A stretch of 64,000 bases of DNA, from positions 19,700,509 through 19,764,508 of the forward strand of contig NC_087064.1 in the NCBI RefSeq assembly GCF_963678635.1, written 5' to 3'. Below the pieces are notes generated by a model. The model was not told the DNA's origin. It did not search any database and worked only from the letters and a program-made list of their open reading frames with translations. A program made the position numbers and the translations under genes. This stretch comes from Symsagittifera roscoffensis. Its lineage: Eukaryota > Xenacoelomorpha > Acoela > Convolutidae. This document shows positions 9,698 to 22,627 of the stretch, piece by piece (position 1 is the stretch's first letter; the number at the start of each line of letters is the position of its first letter).

Positions 9698-10957
9698 CTA
9701 AATTGTTAGAACAAGTAGAACTGTTTGATTATTTTCCGCCAAAAAAACCAGTTATGGTTATTAGTTTACTTGAAAATTGTTTGATCTATTTCCCATATGT
9801 TTGGCAATCTTACATGCGCGTGACCAGGGGTGGATTTTTTTGATTTTCTCGAGGGATTGGGGAAATTTCAAAAAATGTAAAATTGTTTAAAAATTTTATC
9901 GACATTTTTTTTAGGTAGACCAAATTGATTTTTCAAGCACCCCCCTCCAAAAAAATATACATTGGCGAGCAAAGGCTTTCTATGAAAAATTTTAAGGTTG
10001 GCTAAGCCAAAAATTGGTGCATTAAAATAGTGTACAAAACCGATGATCCTTTGGGTTGGTATAGGGTCGAATCCTCGAGGGAAAAACGTCCACCCCTCTC
10101 CCCTGAACTCGCACATGTGGGTGAACTCAAAGAGCAAGTCCTATTTATTTTCAACCTTATATTGATATTTTTCGTTTCCTTCATTGCAGTTTTTTTGTTA
10201 TTATTATGATTTTTTTATTATTGATCAGCTGAAAAAAATTGTATTTTGTTACAAAATGTTATAAAAGTGTAGAGAAAAGAGAGATTCTCGACTAATCTAA
10301 TCTTTTTCACAGAGATAAATTAAACGATTTTAGGTCACAAAAATAAAGAAACTTTCAATTCTTGTCCTAAGCATCGGAAACCTGCTTCTGGTTAATTGGA
10401 ATATTCTATGCTGATTGCTTTTATAACTTTCCAAAAAATTCGTTTGAAATTGTCAGGCTCGCTTTTTTGCTTTTGATAAGAATCCCTTGAAGGGAATTTT
10501 CAAATCTGAGCTTGAAAAATACTGCGATGCTTTTCATAGCTTAAAAAAACGAAGGTAATAAACTAATTTATCAAGAAATATATTGAGTTAATTTTAAAAA
10601 TAATTCCTTGAAAAATATTGGTGGCACAAAATGGCATAGAGTTATTAAAGTCTGCAAAATATAACAAAGAAAACATTTGTCAAATTTTACAAAAGGTGCC
10701 ACAATTTCTAACTTTCTTTTGTTAAAATTTGTCAGAAGTGCTACTTTTAATAATAAGAGGAGCAAGATTGCTCGTATCAAGGCAAAGCCGTGAATGTTCC
10801 GACTGCCTTTTAAGGTTTATGGAGCAGTAATAACCTATAAAAAAATTAAATGTAACGAAATAAAAAGTATTTTTTTTCTAAAAAATGAAACTTTTTATGA
10901 AAATCACCCCCCCACACGCCATATAAAGTACAAAAGGATATATTTCGTTCCCTGTAA
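9698..10957 (+). repeat. Tandem array unit 3 (1260 bp)
   Basis: Start-to-start distance to unit 2 is 1260 bp. Near identity to unit 2 points to recent duplication or homogenisation in the middle of the array. Hairpin at 10759-10800. Confidence 0.92.
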
Positions 10958-11735
10958 CTAAGTTGTTAGAACAGGTAGAACTGTTTGATTATTTTACGCC
11001 AAAAAAAACTAGTTATGGTTATTAGTTTACTTGAAAATTTTTTGATCTTTTTCCCATATTTTTGGCAATCTAACACGCGCGTGACCAGGGGTGGATTTTT
11101 TTATTTTCTCGAGGAATTGGCGAATTTTCAAAAATTGTAAAATTGTTTAAAAATTTTATCGACATTTTTTAGGTAGACTAATTGATTTTTCAAGCACCCC
11201 CCTCCAAAAAAAGTATACATTGGCGAGCAAAGGCTTTCTATGAAAAATTTTAAGGTTGGCTAAGCCAAAAATGGGTGTATTAAAATAGTGTACAAAACCG
11301 ATGATCCTTTGGGTTGGTATAGGGTCGATTCCTCGAGGGAAAAACGTCCGCCCCTCTTCCCTGAACTTGCACCTGTGGGTGAACTCAAAGAGCAAGTCCT
11401 ATTTGTTCTTAACCTATAATGATATTTTTCGTTTCCTTCATTGCAATTTTTTTGTTATTTTTATGATTTTTTTTATTATTGATCAGCTGAAAAAAATGTA
11501 TTTTGTTAATTAGAGAGAAAAGAGAGATTCAATAAAAAGAGGAGCAAGATTGCTCATATCAAGGCAAAGCTTTGATTGTTCCGACTGCCTTTTAAGGTTT
11601 ATAGAGCAGTAATAACCTATAAAAAAATTAAATGTAACGAAATAAAAAGAAATTTTTTTTCTAAACTATGAAACTTTTTATGAAAATCATCCCCCACACG
11701 CCATATAAAAACAAAAGGATGGATTTCCTTCCTTG
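10958..11735 (+). repeat. Tandem array unit 4, with about 460 bp deleted inside
   Basis: Follows unit 3 in phase to about 11530, then jumps from GAGAGATTC directly to AATAAAAAGAGGAGCAAGA, skipping the stretch matching about 10288-10750 of unit 3. It resumes through the hairpin (11541-11582) and the CCCCACACGCCATATAAA word. Its 5' part resembles unit 1 (ACTAGTTATGG, ACACGCGCGTGACC). Confidence 0.88.
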
Positions 11736-11740
11736 TAACA

Positions 11741-12594
11741 AATCAATTATGGCAAATAAGCCTCTTTTAAACAAAATGGAACAATTTGTAAGACGGATTA
11801 AATCTCCGGTTACGCGTTAATAGCGCGAAATATATCGCGGGTTAATTGTCACAAAAATTGGCAAAAATGGCAATTTTTAAACCACCATAATTCTACAAAA
11901 AATAATCACAGGTTAAATATCTTTTCATGTTTAAGCTCAAGACAACAAAACCTTTTGAATTAAATTTTAAAAAAAAGTCAAAAATGGCTACTTAAAAAGT
12001 CGAAATTTGTCTGAAGAAAAAAAAAACCAGCCCGAGCACAAGTATTCCGTTACTTTCGTATCGAAAGCCGGAACAAGACTGCTTGTATCAGGGCGAAGCT
12101 CTGATTGTTCCGACTGCCTTTTAATGTCTATAGAGCAAAATTAACCTGAAAATTTAAAGGTAAAAAAAATAAAAGATTTTTTTTTAATTTGAGATTCTTT
12201 GTAAAATCATCCCCCCACACGTCATATTAAGTACAAAATGATAAGTTTTGCTCCTATTAACAATTCAATTATGGCATATAAACTTCCTCGAACCAATTTA
12301 TTCCGATTTCTAAGATGGATTAAATCTCGCTTACGCGTTAATAGCGCTAAATATATCGCGCGTTAATTATCCCACGTTGGCCAAAATGGCAATATTTAAA
12401 CCCCCATAACTTTACGAAAAATGATCACAGGTAAAATATCTTTTCAGATTTAAAATCAGGGCAATACTTTTCGTATGATATAAAAAAATTTCCGACAAAA
12501 TAGCATGTTAAAAAGTCGAAATTTGTATGAATAAAAAAACCCCACCCCGAGCACAAATATTCCGTTACTTTCGTATCGAAAGTCGGAACAAAAT
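11741..12594 (+). repeat. Second tandem repeat, period about 522 bp, about 1.6 copies
   Basis: TCAATTATGGCA occurs at 11743 and 12265, followed in both by TTACGCGTTAATAGCGC, an ATATATCGCG word and a terminal hairpin TTCCG-TTA-CTTTCG-TAT-CGAAAG-C/T-CGGAA (12045-12073 and 12560-12588). The first copy runs on into a tail (12070-12262) homologous to the tail of the 1.26-kb units, so the two repeat types are mosaics of each other. Confidence 0.85.
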
Positions 12595-14175
12595 AAGTTA
12601 CCACATTTGAATGCCTTCAGATCGGAAAGAGATGAATAAGTGAGAATAACTTGCTAAGGGAGAATATTTTGTTGCGTCTGCTATATGCTAGTACGCACAA
12701 AAAACAGCAACCTAACTACCATTGATTTTAGTGCTGATTTGCGAAATCAATTTTTCGCGGACGATTCGAACAAATTAATTTTGTGGAACCCTTTGGCTCT
12801 AATGATATGATTTTGAGGGTAAAATTTGTGGTACGCAATAATGGTCATGGATATCGGAAAAATAGGAAACTCCTAGGTTGATGCAAAATGCAAGTCACAC
12901 AACTTTCGTTAATGAAAAAATGATTCTCGTCCGATTATCAAAAATGATATTCAAAAATGATAATCCATAAAAAAACAGAATTGTAATAAAAAAATCATGA
13001 ATAGCATTTTTGTTCCGACCATTTTTGTACCAACTTATCCTAATACATAGCCGGTAGACCGGATGTTCTATTCCCTCTCTTAAAACATGGGGGTCACTAG
13101 GACATCCCCCCCAAACCTCTCCTCACTCTTCTACTACTCCTGGTCATGATCTGAAATGAGGACACCCTCTGTATAAATCTTAAAGAGCATTGGTCGACAT
13201 TTAGTTAGAATTCCTCGTGGAATTGTAATGGCACGAAAGTTTATCAATCACTTATCCTCACTCCCAACTTAAATCACAACTGAATTGGAGAATTGAGAAC
13301 CAAAGAAATGTTAATTAAATGAGAATTTCAAAGCTGATTTGTAAATTCTTGTCTAACAATTCTTAATTTTCCTCGTTTAAGAACTAGGTATCAAAGTGTT
13401 AGGTATTTTGAATCCAGCATAGCATCAAACAAATAAATCGAGCCAGTCTGCTTTGCTGCTATTGCTGATTGAAAAGTTGACATCAGAGCAAAAATCCAAG
13501 AGCAAACGCGGTAGTTTTCCTATTGTCTTTAATAAATAAAACTCATACTTCTGAGGAGCTCTTAATGAAAAAATATTTCATGGTTACAGAACATTTTTCC
13601 AAGTTAGTTTAACCGTGACTTCATTCTCATCGCCATCTGCATTTTTTTCTGAAGTTCAGTGAAACTTTGAAGTTCAAAGATGTGGCGTGGGAATGATTGA
13701 GCCAAACAGTGCTTGGAACCAAATAGAGCCAAATAAAGAAATTATAAAGTTAATGCTTCCAGTACCAATTGATAATCTCTCAAGTCGCGTTCGTAAATTT
13801 CAGTTTCATTTTAAAGTATATGTATGTTGATAAAAGGCTAAATGAGGATTGACAACAAAATTGATCATTAACAAGAAATTCGTTTCAAAAGTTGATCCGA
13901 GTTTTAACTGACTCGATTACAATTATTCAGCTGGACCGAGTCGACTCATGCAATTGGAGCTGAATTATAACGAAGTGAAACGAAAACAATATCAGAGTTC
14001 GACCAGAAACGCTTTAGTCGATTCGGTAGCCAAAAAATTAAAACCAACTCAAATAAATTGGTTTTTGATCAATAGTAATCCCATTCCTTAAAACTTCGGG
14101 GTTGCCTTTCGCGCAATTAAGGTACGAACAGAATTGTATGGAAGTTAGTTGAATCGCATTAATCCATATACGTAC
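12595..14175. other. Non-coding stretch, nothing recognised
   Basis: AT-rich, no ORF with protein-like composition, no repeat shared with the rest of the window that I could see. Confidence 0.5.
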
Positions 14176-14560
14176 AGGACTTTTTCGAGGGAGGGGGGTG
14201 GATTTTCTATCGTATTTTCTTGTGTGGATTTTCTGGATACACACTACCAAAAAAAAGTTTTCAACGACTTTTTAGGACGACCAAATTAATATACTGAGCT
14301 CTCCTAAATCACTGAAAAGACCTCATTTTGACAATTTTCTGCGGCGCCGGCAAACTTTTGGAAAAACAGATTAAAAAAATGTTTTTAGACTTTTTTTGGA
14401 AAATTGGGACAAAAAAAAAAACGTTTTTTTTTGGGCGTGCGCTCCTGAAAAAAAAGTAGTATGTATTTGCGCCGGACTCGCCTTTAGAAATTTTTAGGGT
14501 ACGTTTCTTTAAATATTATCTACCGGGGCCCCCTTTGGGTTAGCAGAGTTCGATTCCCCG
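14176..14560 (+). repeat. R1 dispersed repeat, diverged single copy
   Basis: Shares with the array units the order GAGGGGGGTGGATTTTC, CGACTTTTTAGGACGACCAAA, a GTATGTATTTGCGCC block, and the box GAGTTCGATTCCCCGAGGG at about 14535-14560 (array version GGTCGAATCCTCGAGGG). It shares CTGAGCTCTCCTAAATCACT with the copy at 5176. Being outside the array, it shows the family is dispersed and not only tandem. Confidence 0.6.
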
Positions 14561-15684
14561 AGGGAGGGGGTGTCTGGAGAGCGCTGCTTGTACAAATAGT
14601 CCTCGCTTCTGTAAAAATTTTGAAACAATCAAAAATAACGTGTTTTTAAATAAAAGAAATGCGTTATTTTTTCTATGTTGATTTTATGGACAAAAGTCAG
14701 TCATTGAGTTTTAGCTTTTAATGCAGTTCGTGTTATTTGGCAATTTGTGACTTTCCATAGAGTAAAAAAATCCCATGAAGGTCTCAATTTTTAAATGTGC
14801 AAGTTGACTCCATTCATTTTTTTTTAAAAACCATCTCCAAAAATTGGATAGTAGAAACAAGAATAAATGTTACAGACAAAAATTTTCCGTTGTAAAAATT
14901 AGTTCAAAAAGTTTGTTCAAAATTGGTTCAAAAAGTTCTATCACAAATTGGTTGTTTAATGTGATTAAAATAAATTTGTGGTTTGAATAATATTTCAAGG
15001 AAAAGATGATTCGTTTATTTTCACCTTAATGAAATTAAGTTGTCCGAGGGATTTTTCTATATTGGGGTTTGGATGATCACCAGACGGCTTCATGGAGACG
15101 TGCATATTATTACAATTTGATTTTAAAATTGTTTTAAGACTGTCGGGATGAAAAAACTTGATAATTGTAACGTTGTACAATTGGCGCCATAACTATGCAC
15201 TCTGTCAAATAATTTAATTGAGTCGCGTGTGATAAGAACACGCAAAACATCTAAATTAGAACCAACTGATGCTTTTAAAAAACAAACTATAAGGAAAGTT
15301 TCTGAAAATTTAGTACGCGCTTTTCCCACTTTTTTTTCAGCAAGGGTTGGATTGAAAGTCTCTCAAGCAAATAAGATGCACATTACAAACCAAAACTTTC
15401 GCGCAGACACAAAAAGAGAAACTTAAAATCAGTCAAAATGAATAGAAAACTTTGCGTTTGCAATTGAATTAATTTTACCAAGTTGATGTAGAATCTGGTC
15501 TTCTAAAAAACCAGTGAAGTTTTAGAAAAAAAATCCTTCCAAATTATTTTAAACTTTCAGCTAAAAAAGGGACTTTATTTGAAACCTCATGAAATTTTTT
15601 CATCCTTTGTTTGAGCACACTCCTCTAAATTTGCTATGAACAACCAGCAAAACACTTCGTAGACTTTAAGTCTATTAAACAAAA

Positions 15685-15810
15685 AGTTTTGATGAATTTT
15701 ATTACAAAATTGGAATTTTTTACTGAAATAATTTACATAAAGAAAAAAACAATTTTGATAAATTTTATTACAAAATTAGAATTTTTTATTGAAATAAATT
15801 ACATTAAGTT
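15685..15810. repeat. 66-bp tandem duplication
   Basis: GATGAATTTTATTACAAAAT at 15691 recurs as GATAAATTTTATTACAAAAT at 15757; flanking TTTTTTA-TGAAATAA words repeat in phase. Confidence 0.7.
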
Positions 15811-16332
15811 TTTTTTACCGCATATTCATAAAAAGGGCCAGAAAAACCTCCTTTTTGATGGAAATTTATAGAAGCCTGCCGACAGCAGAATTATTTGCTT
15901 GGCTATATATCGCAAATGGTTGCATGGCGCATTCAGAAAAATTTTAGGGTTTATCAACCAAAAATGGATGTCCTAAACTAGTATTGTTCTATCAAACCAT
16001 ATCTTTCTAAAGGTTCACTCTTTTCACTGTCTTACGACATGTTTTTTATTTTGAAAAACTGTTTATTTTAGATTGTTGATAAAGTTATCGAGATTTTTGT
16101 TTTCATTTAAAACGAAACCATCAATTAACGCTCTTATATTCAAATAAACCACGATGTAAAAAATATTACTGAAAAAATTGACTTGATGAGACAAAGAAAA
16201 TTAAATAAGGGAGAAAACTCAATCATCTATTTTGGACAAGCAGTCAGAACAAACAATTTTATTGAGAATGGTCTCAGAACATAATCAAAACTCAAATTCA
16301 AAATTAAAAGTATTTTTTTTTCAATTCAAATA

Positions 16333-16355
16333 NNNNNNNNNNNNNNNNNNNNNNN
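16333..16355. other. Assembly gap (23 N)
   Basis: A run of N; the ORF reported across it is not meaningful. Confidence 0.99.
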
Positions 16356-17021
16356 CTCATATGAAAGCTGGCTTTAGAGTTCTACCAAACATTACGCCCC
16401 TTGTTACAAAAGTAGAGGTATACAGTAAGCCAGACAATAAGAGACAAGATCGTGAAACTTTGGATACAAGATCGAAAACTGGTCCTGAAATATCTGATTC
16501 TTTTTTTTTGTTTTTCTACTTTTTTCTCTATTTTTTCAAAATTTCATTACCATGTTTCCTATGATATTCAACTGCGAGACGAAAAAAATCTAAATTTAAA
16601 TACATTTCGAACTGAATTTTTCCAAAACTCTGAGCTAACTAGTAGAATTTATTCCACTTTGCATAATGATCAAAGTATTTAGACCCAGCATGGGCTTTCT
16701 AATGTCTTTGAAACTTCAAAAAATTCTAACTTGGTCTTCTTGAAAACTCAAAATTTATTGAAAATTAACTTGAAAAATTATCATTTGAAATAATTTCAAC
16801 CAAAATAGAACTCAATCAATCTTAAACATCAGTGACTAAGAAAAAAATATGTGAAAAAAGTTTTAAACATTATTAGGTTTATATAAGTTTTATTACATCT
16901 ATGATAAAAGAAGACAGAGTTTAGCAAAAAAAACTCGGGATCATTGGTCAGAAGCTTTGATGAAGGCTTTAATCTCAATTTTGACGCCAATTCGTTTGAA
17001 CAAAATTTGCTTGATTTTAGA

Positions 17022-17145
17022 AACATTTTTGAAACTAATAACAACTGTACAAAAGATATTTTGGTTTATTTTAAAATATTGCTTATTTTTCGTAACATTT
17101 TCAAAATTAATAACAACTTTACAATAGATTTCGGTTTATCATGCA
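17022..17145. repeat. Diverged tandem duplication, period about 73 bp
   Basis: AACATTTTTGAAACTAATAA near 17022 recurs as AACATTTTCAAAATTAATAA near 17095, each followed by CAACT-TACAA-AGAT and GGTTTAT. Confidence 0.55.
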
Positions 17146-17827
17146 ATCAGATAAATTGATCACGATGTTTTATTTTATATGTAGAGGCATAAGAAATGTA
17201 ACATTGTGATCAAACAGTCTGACATGGAAATGGTTGTAAAGTGACCGTTTTTATTAATGGGCATTCTATATCAATACAAAAACGCCAAGAATTTACTAAG
17301 CTTTGGCAGCCTACAGCTACTTGCTGCAAAAGAGCATTCTGACGTGCGTTTTCCCGATGGGTTGAATTGCCAGCAGATGAAAACGTTTACGACAGAAAAA
17401 TTTGTTAAACTCGATATACTGCAATTTCCTAAATCGTTTCACATTCGATTCTGATAGCTTGCAACGACATTATTCATTATTCGTATGTGAGATAGTTTTG
17501 GTTTTGGAAAATTTTATCATTTTTTATGAATCTAACTTTTGCAATTCAATTTTCATCTATGCAAAAAATGCCATCTAATTATTTGTCAAAATGAATCAAA
17601 CAAATTAAAAATATCGCACCAATTTCATACGTTAACAGAGAGCAGATTCAATTTATTTCTTTTCTCAAATTTGTAAATTGTCATAATTAGAAAGTGAAAA
17701 TCTTGCTAGCAACGAGAACAATTGATAGCTTCGAAACAAGTACAAACTAATAATTTGGCTCAGTTTGAACTTCATATTTTTTCAGAAACAATTGATGCTG
17801 ATGTTGATCACAGTCATTATACATTAC

Positions 17828-17996
<169 letters not shown>

Positions 17997-19533
17997 CTGT
18001 TCCGTTTTTTGAAGAAAAATACTGAATATTGTTGGCTATAATTCAATTTGCTGTTTTTTGTCATTTAAAATCTAAAAAATTTGATAAATCAATTCCAATT
18101 GAACTAAGGCAAGCAATTGGCTCTCAATATAACGTTACCGCACGTAAAATATAATCTTTTGTACTTTTGGAGGAAAAGTTAGGATTTTGTTAACGTTGTC
18201 CATCTGTTATGAAACTTGAAATACGGATTAATTAAGCCTTAACAAGAATTTCTGGAATTCATACTTAACCTTGTTAAACCACTTTTTACATCATAAAATT
18301 GAAGCTTATGCAAGGTGAAGGGGAAAAAAAGAAAAGCCATAGAAATAATAAAAACTATAATTTTTCACATTTTTCCGAACGTTTCAAAGGTTTTTGTAAT
18401 GAAAAAGCTTTCGGTTGACCTAAAGGGGAAGACAGACGCTTCCGTTTTCCGCCCTGATACAAGCGGTTTCGTTTATATTTTTTTTATTCGACATATTCTG
18501 AAACAATTCATTTTAAATAATAAAATGTCATTTTAAATTTAGATCCATTTGTTAGCATTCATTGGACAGAGTTATCTTTGTATTTCAAGTAGTTTAAGCA
18601 ATTATGGAATAGAAAAAGTCCAGTAGCGTTTCCCGCGCTCTTCAAATTGATTTTTTTGGTTGAACGTTATTATGAATTGATTGGAATATTTAAATGAGTC
18701 ACCCTACTACATGCAGACATCCTTGACTTCGAAAACATAGACTTTATCAAAACGCAAATTTCAGACGCCACCTTGGCTGTCGAAGCACTTTCCTTATTTT
18801 GATTATCAAACAACTTAAAAGATTTCCTCCGTTTTTGCGACTGATTTTTTTTTCTCTTTCGAATTGACGAAAAATACTCAAATCCTTTCTTGTTAATGTT
18901 TGTTAAATAAACATAAGAGGATTATCTTAAATTGAATTTCAATACAAAATACAATCCAAAAATACCAAAAACAATTTAAAAAAATGACTACTATCCTACT
19001 TTATTTAGAAAAGAGTGATTTGATAAACCGGAGCATTACATGCAACTCTTTTAAAAAACCGCAGAAGAGTCGTTACAAATGGACATAAGTACCTTGAGGA
19101 GAAAAAGGAAACTATTTGCAAGGTCTGATTTGGATTAAATTTTAACTAGCCTTTTATCTTTTTTGAGGCTTTCAAACTAGAGCGCTCCCATTCTAAAAAC
19201 GTAATCTGCAAAAATACGCTTAGCTAAAAAACCAAAACGATGTTTGTGACTTGGTTTAAAGCTCAAAAAACCCTCATAAGGTTTTCTAAAATGAAAACAA
19301 CCAAGCCTTAAAAATGTTTAAAACCTTATTTTTACTACTTCAATCTCAAAGTATTTGATTTATTTAATCATTTCTTGTTAAAAAAAAGACAGCAAAATAC
19401 CTGAACAATTTCAAATTAATTAAAGAATTTATATGAATTGAGTATTTCGGCAATGCGATCATAAAGAAATATTGAGAACAAAAATCGACCCTAAAGACAG
19501 GCAAATCAGTAATTAGTTGATCTTTTGTTTCAG

Positions 19534-20010
19534 ATCAAGAACAAAAAAGAAAATCAAGCGGCACAAACACTTGCAGCCAATGATGCGACTGCACTGATTA
19601 GTCGAAACAAAAAGGGAGGCAACAATATTCACGACAACAGCAAGAATGTGACCAGCAATGTCAACCACAGTATGACCTGTAATGGTACAAAAGGGATCAT
19701 TAGTGGGGTTCCCAGCGAAATGAACAGAAAAATGACCTTGACTACCCCAATCAAGGTCAATTCTAAAAGTGATGCAGACAACTCAGGCCGTGATGGAAAA
19801 GTTTCGATGACAGCCGCAAGCAACATTGGAGAAGAATCAACTTTCGCCGAACCAGCAAAAGATTCGATTTTTCAGCGATTGTCGGAAAAAGACCAGGACA
19901 ACGAAAATGGCGAAGAACACTTCGTCAAAATTCAAAAAGACGTTCTCGAAAGCATTTCAGAAAAAAATGGCATCGAGTTAAAACAAGACAATTGCGAAAG
20001 TTCTTTGTGA
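19534..20010 (+). CDS. Terminal coding exon of an unrecognised host gene
   Basis: The frame is open from 19513 and ends at TGA 20008-20010, but has no ATG near its 5' end. A pyrimidine-rich tract ending TTTTGTTTCAG places a 3' splice site at 19533/19534, so I read it as a last exon of about 158 codons entering in phase 0. Codon content is richer in G+C than the flanks and protein-like. The peptide is hydrophilic, rich in Asn, Ser, Lys, Asp and Glu, with no membrane segment or Cys pattern, as in a disordered C-terminal tail. It ends NGIELKQDNCESSL. I do not recognise the protein. Upstream exons could not be identified, so introns are long or lie outside the window. This is the best evidence for a cellular gene here. 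Confidence 0.55.
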   Translation: MKNKKENQAAQTLAANDATALISRNKKGGNNIHDNSKNVTSNVNHSMTCNGTKGIISGVPSEMNRKMTLTTPIKVNSKSDADNSGRDGKVSMTAASNIGEESTFAEPAKDSIFQRLSEKDQDNENGEEHFVKIQKDVLESISEKNGIELKQDNCESSL

Positions 20011-20859
20011 TATCTGTGTACGCTTCACTTAAAAGTTGTTGTATATATGGCGTATGTACGAGCAAAGCAGAATACTTAATTTTGCAGGCGCTTAAATTTC
20101 TTTCTTCTATTATATCTACTTTGTCGTTTGATGTTAATTACGAACAGCTTCAACGAGGATTGCAAAAAGATTGAACACAAAAAAAGGAAAAAAAATTAGT
20201 TTAAAAAGTTTCAATTGTTTCAAAATATTGGAAGAGTTATTGCGTACATCTCAAAAGTGTTTGGATACTTTAATGGGGCACGAAATTGCTTAGTGGACCC
20301 AAATTTTCTATCAAATGAGTTTTTTATTAGTTTTTTTAGTTTCGAATTTTTGCAACTGGTCCTAGATCTACCTCAAGGACGAAGCTAACTTCTATCAGAG
20401 TCTAAATGTTGAAACAGAATTACTAAATGTCATTTCAATATGGGTGCTAGTTAAATAAGACGACAGAACCCTAACACGACTTGAAATTAGGACGACTAAT
20501 GAGCCGTAGAACATTTAAAATGATTTGATTTGAATTTAAGATGTTCCTCAGAAATACTATCGAACAATTGGAAGTTTCGCTTTAATTTCCCAGCAAAAAT
20601 TGTTGTCGTCTTAAGAGCTGTCGCCTGGTTTGCCAGACATCTTCAATATAGTAATTTCCTTGTATTTTTTTTAAAAGTTTCATGCAGTAGTGTAAAATGT
20701 ACTTAATTTTTTAGTTTGCAAATTCATATTCTTGTACCCAACTACTAAATATGATCAAATTTAAATGTGGAGCAGAATTGTATCTTATCAGGGCAATTAA
20801 TTTTTAAAGCGCTGTTTGTCGATTGGTGTAAAAAATTTAACTGTCGATTGATGTGAAAA

Positions 20860-20865
20860 AATAAA
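20860..20865 (+). promoter_or_regulatory. Candidate polyadenylation signal AATAAA
   Basis: AATAAA about 850 bp after the stop of the exon at 19534-20010. AT-rich DNA makes this hexamer common, so the link is weak. Confidence 0.25.
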
Positions 20866-22585
20866 GTATTATTTTTAGATTCGCTTCATTTTTTTTCACA
20901 GCTATCAATCTATAGAGCCGAATTTCTTTTCTTAACATCAATTTTAAACAGGTGTAGGACCAAGTTAACAACCCAACAAGGCGTTTAGTGGGAGGAAGTT
21001 ATTTGGTTCTCATTTCAAACGTCAATTCAATCAGGATATAGCATTTCACACGCTTAGCAAATTTAATTTAAATTGAACGCAGGGGTGGAGGATCTAAGCT
21101 TGGTCTATTTGGGGGAGGAGAGGGGGATGTTAACTTGGTCCCTGGTATGTTCTACCGAGTTGACTTACCAAAAACACTAGTCCATACTGTTCTTTACATG
21201 GAGTCTCCCTAAAAACTTGGTCTAATTGGGGTGAGAGTGAGGAAAAGTTTTCCAAAAAAAAGGCAAAAATTTCTTGAATTAATCATAGCGAGACAAATGA
21301 CAGAGTATGCAGGTTTATGTTATCCCGGGTTGAGGTTTGCGATTTATGTTTCGTCGTCTCGACCTACGCTCGATATGACTCGAACGTCTTGACTTAAGAC
21401 GTCTATGTTTCGACAATGTTCGAATGAGGAAAAAACTTTTTTGTTTACCTACATACTGGTTTTGGCCACAGCGGCATGTCAGCATGTTATAGTGCTAAAA
21501 TTCAAAATTCCATCTTTGAAAACCAACTTTTTGATCCATCGTAAAGTTTAACTTCTTTTTTTAAATACAAATTGTTAGTTATTGAAATTTTTCTGAGAGA
21601 AATGAATTAGCTGGTTTCTATTGAAATATTGTATTAAAAGTTTATATCTGTTATAAGACCATTAAAAATTCTAAGACTGGATATCTTAAGCTCCCAAAAC
21701 AATTTTTTTCCTGAATGGTTAACAGAAATTTTAAAATAAAAAGCTAGTAATTTTTTCATTTGAGAAATTGTGAACTTCAGTACAGAACCTACATATTAGA
21801 TCGGGCATAGAAAACTATTGAATAAAATTTTTAAGGTATGATTTTTCATGATATTGGTTTTACTAAAGACAAAATTTTCAAGTTTTCGGTTCAATGCGAG
21901 GCCAAACTGTGCACTGGATAGGAGCACAATTTTGTGTCTGTATGTTCCTGGATTCCAGAGCTAAAATAGCTTGAGAAAAAACGACCAAAAATGCATGTTT
22001 AGGCAGAAAATCTGAAGCTCTAAATCTTGTCAGTATACAAAGTTCAGAGGTTTCTGTTTGCTTCATTGACCCTTATAGGAGATCATTTTCCGCCTTTTAA
22101 TTTCTCGGCGGTCGAAAAAAATTGGTAATTGATAAAAACTTATTTCAATTTAAAAAAAATTGCCGATTAATGTGCAAATTGCACAGAAGTTTCCAATCCT
22201 AGTCTTAAAACAACTTCATTTTTATACATAATTGAGTCTTTTTTTCTAAGCTTTTTTTTCTAATTGTTTACAGACTTTTTCGAAATTTTGAAAATTTTGA
22301 TTCCCAAATTGGCGCTAAACAACTCGAAAAACTAACCTTACTCGAGTAAAACTAAAGTTTCGCGGTTTAATTAAGCTATTGTAAGCTTATTAGCTAGAAC
22401 GTAGACCAAAAATCAAAAATTTCATACCGGTTTTTCTCGACACTGCGGAAAAGTTTTCGAAATTTGAAAAGTCGTTTGAATCACGATTGAAAGGACTTCA
22501 CAATGATATATAACTCGACCAATTCCGATAAGAATTTGAGATACCTAATATTGCGTGGGAAAAAAAAGAAAAAAACTAAAACACA

Positions 22586-22627
22586 CCCGAATACAAAATT
22601 CCTCCGCCTTTTAAATGGTCGGAACAA
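22586..22627 (+). repeat. Diverged copy of the CCGAGCACAA...CGGAACAA motif
   Basis: CCCGAATACAAAATTCCTCCG...TGGTCGGAACAA after an A-rich run matches the end of the 522-bp repeat (CCCGAGCACAAGTATTCCG...GCCGGAACAA), with a shorter hairpin loop region. Confidence 0.45.

Noticed and set aside
7425-11395. Recurrent minus-strand ORF (MLFEFTH...) in each array unit
   Set aside because: It recurs only because the DNA recurs; ends and frames vary between units, and the related R1 copies at 5176 and 14176 do not carry it.
7192-12594. Possible CRISPR-like or bacterial repeat array
   Set aside because: Units are over 500 bp, with no short repeat-spacer layout, and the context is eukaryotic.
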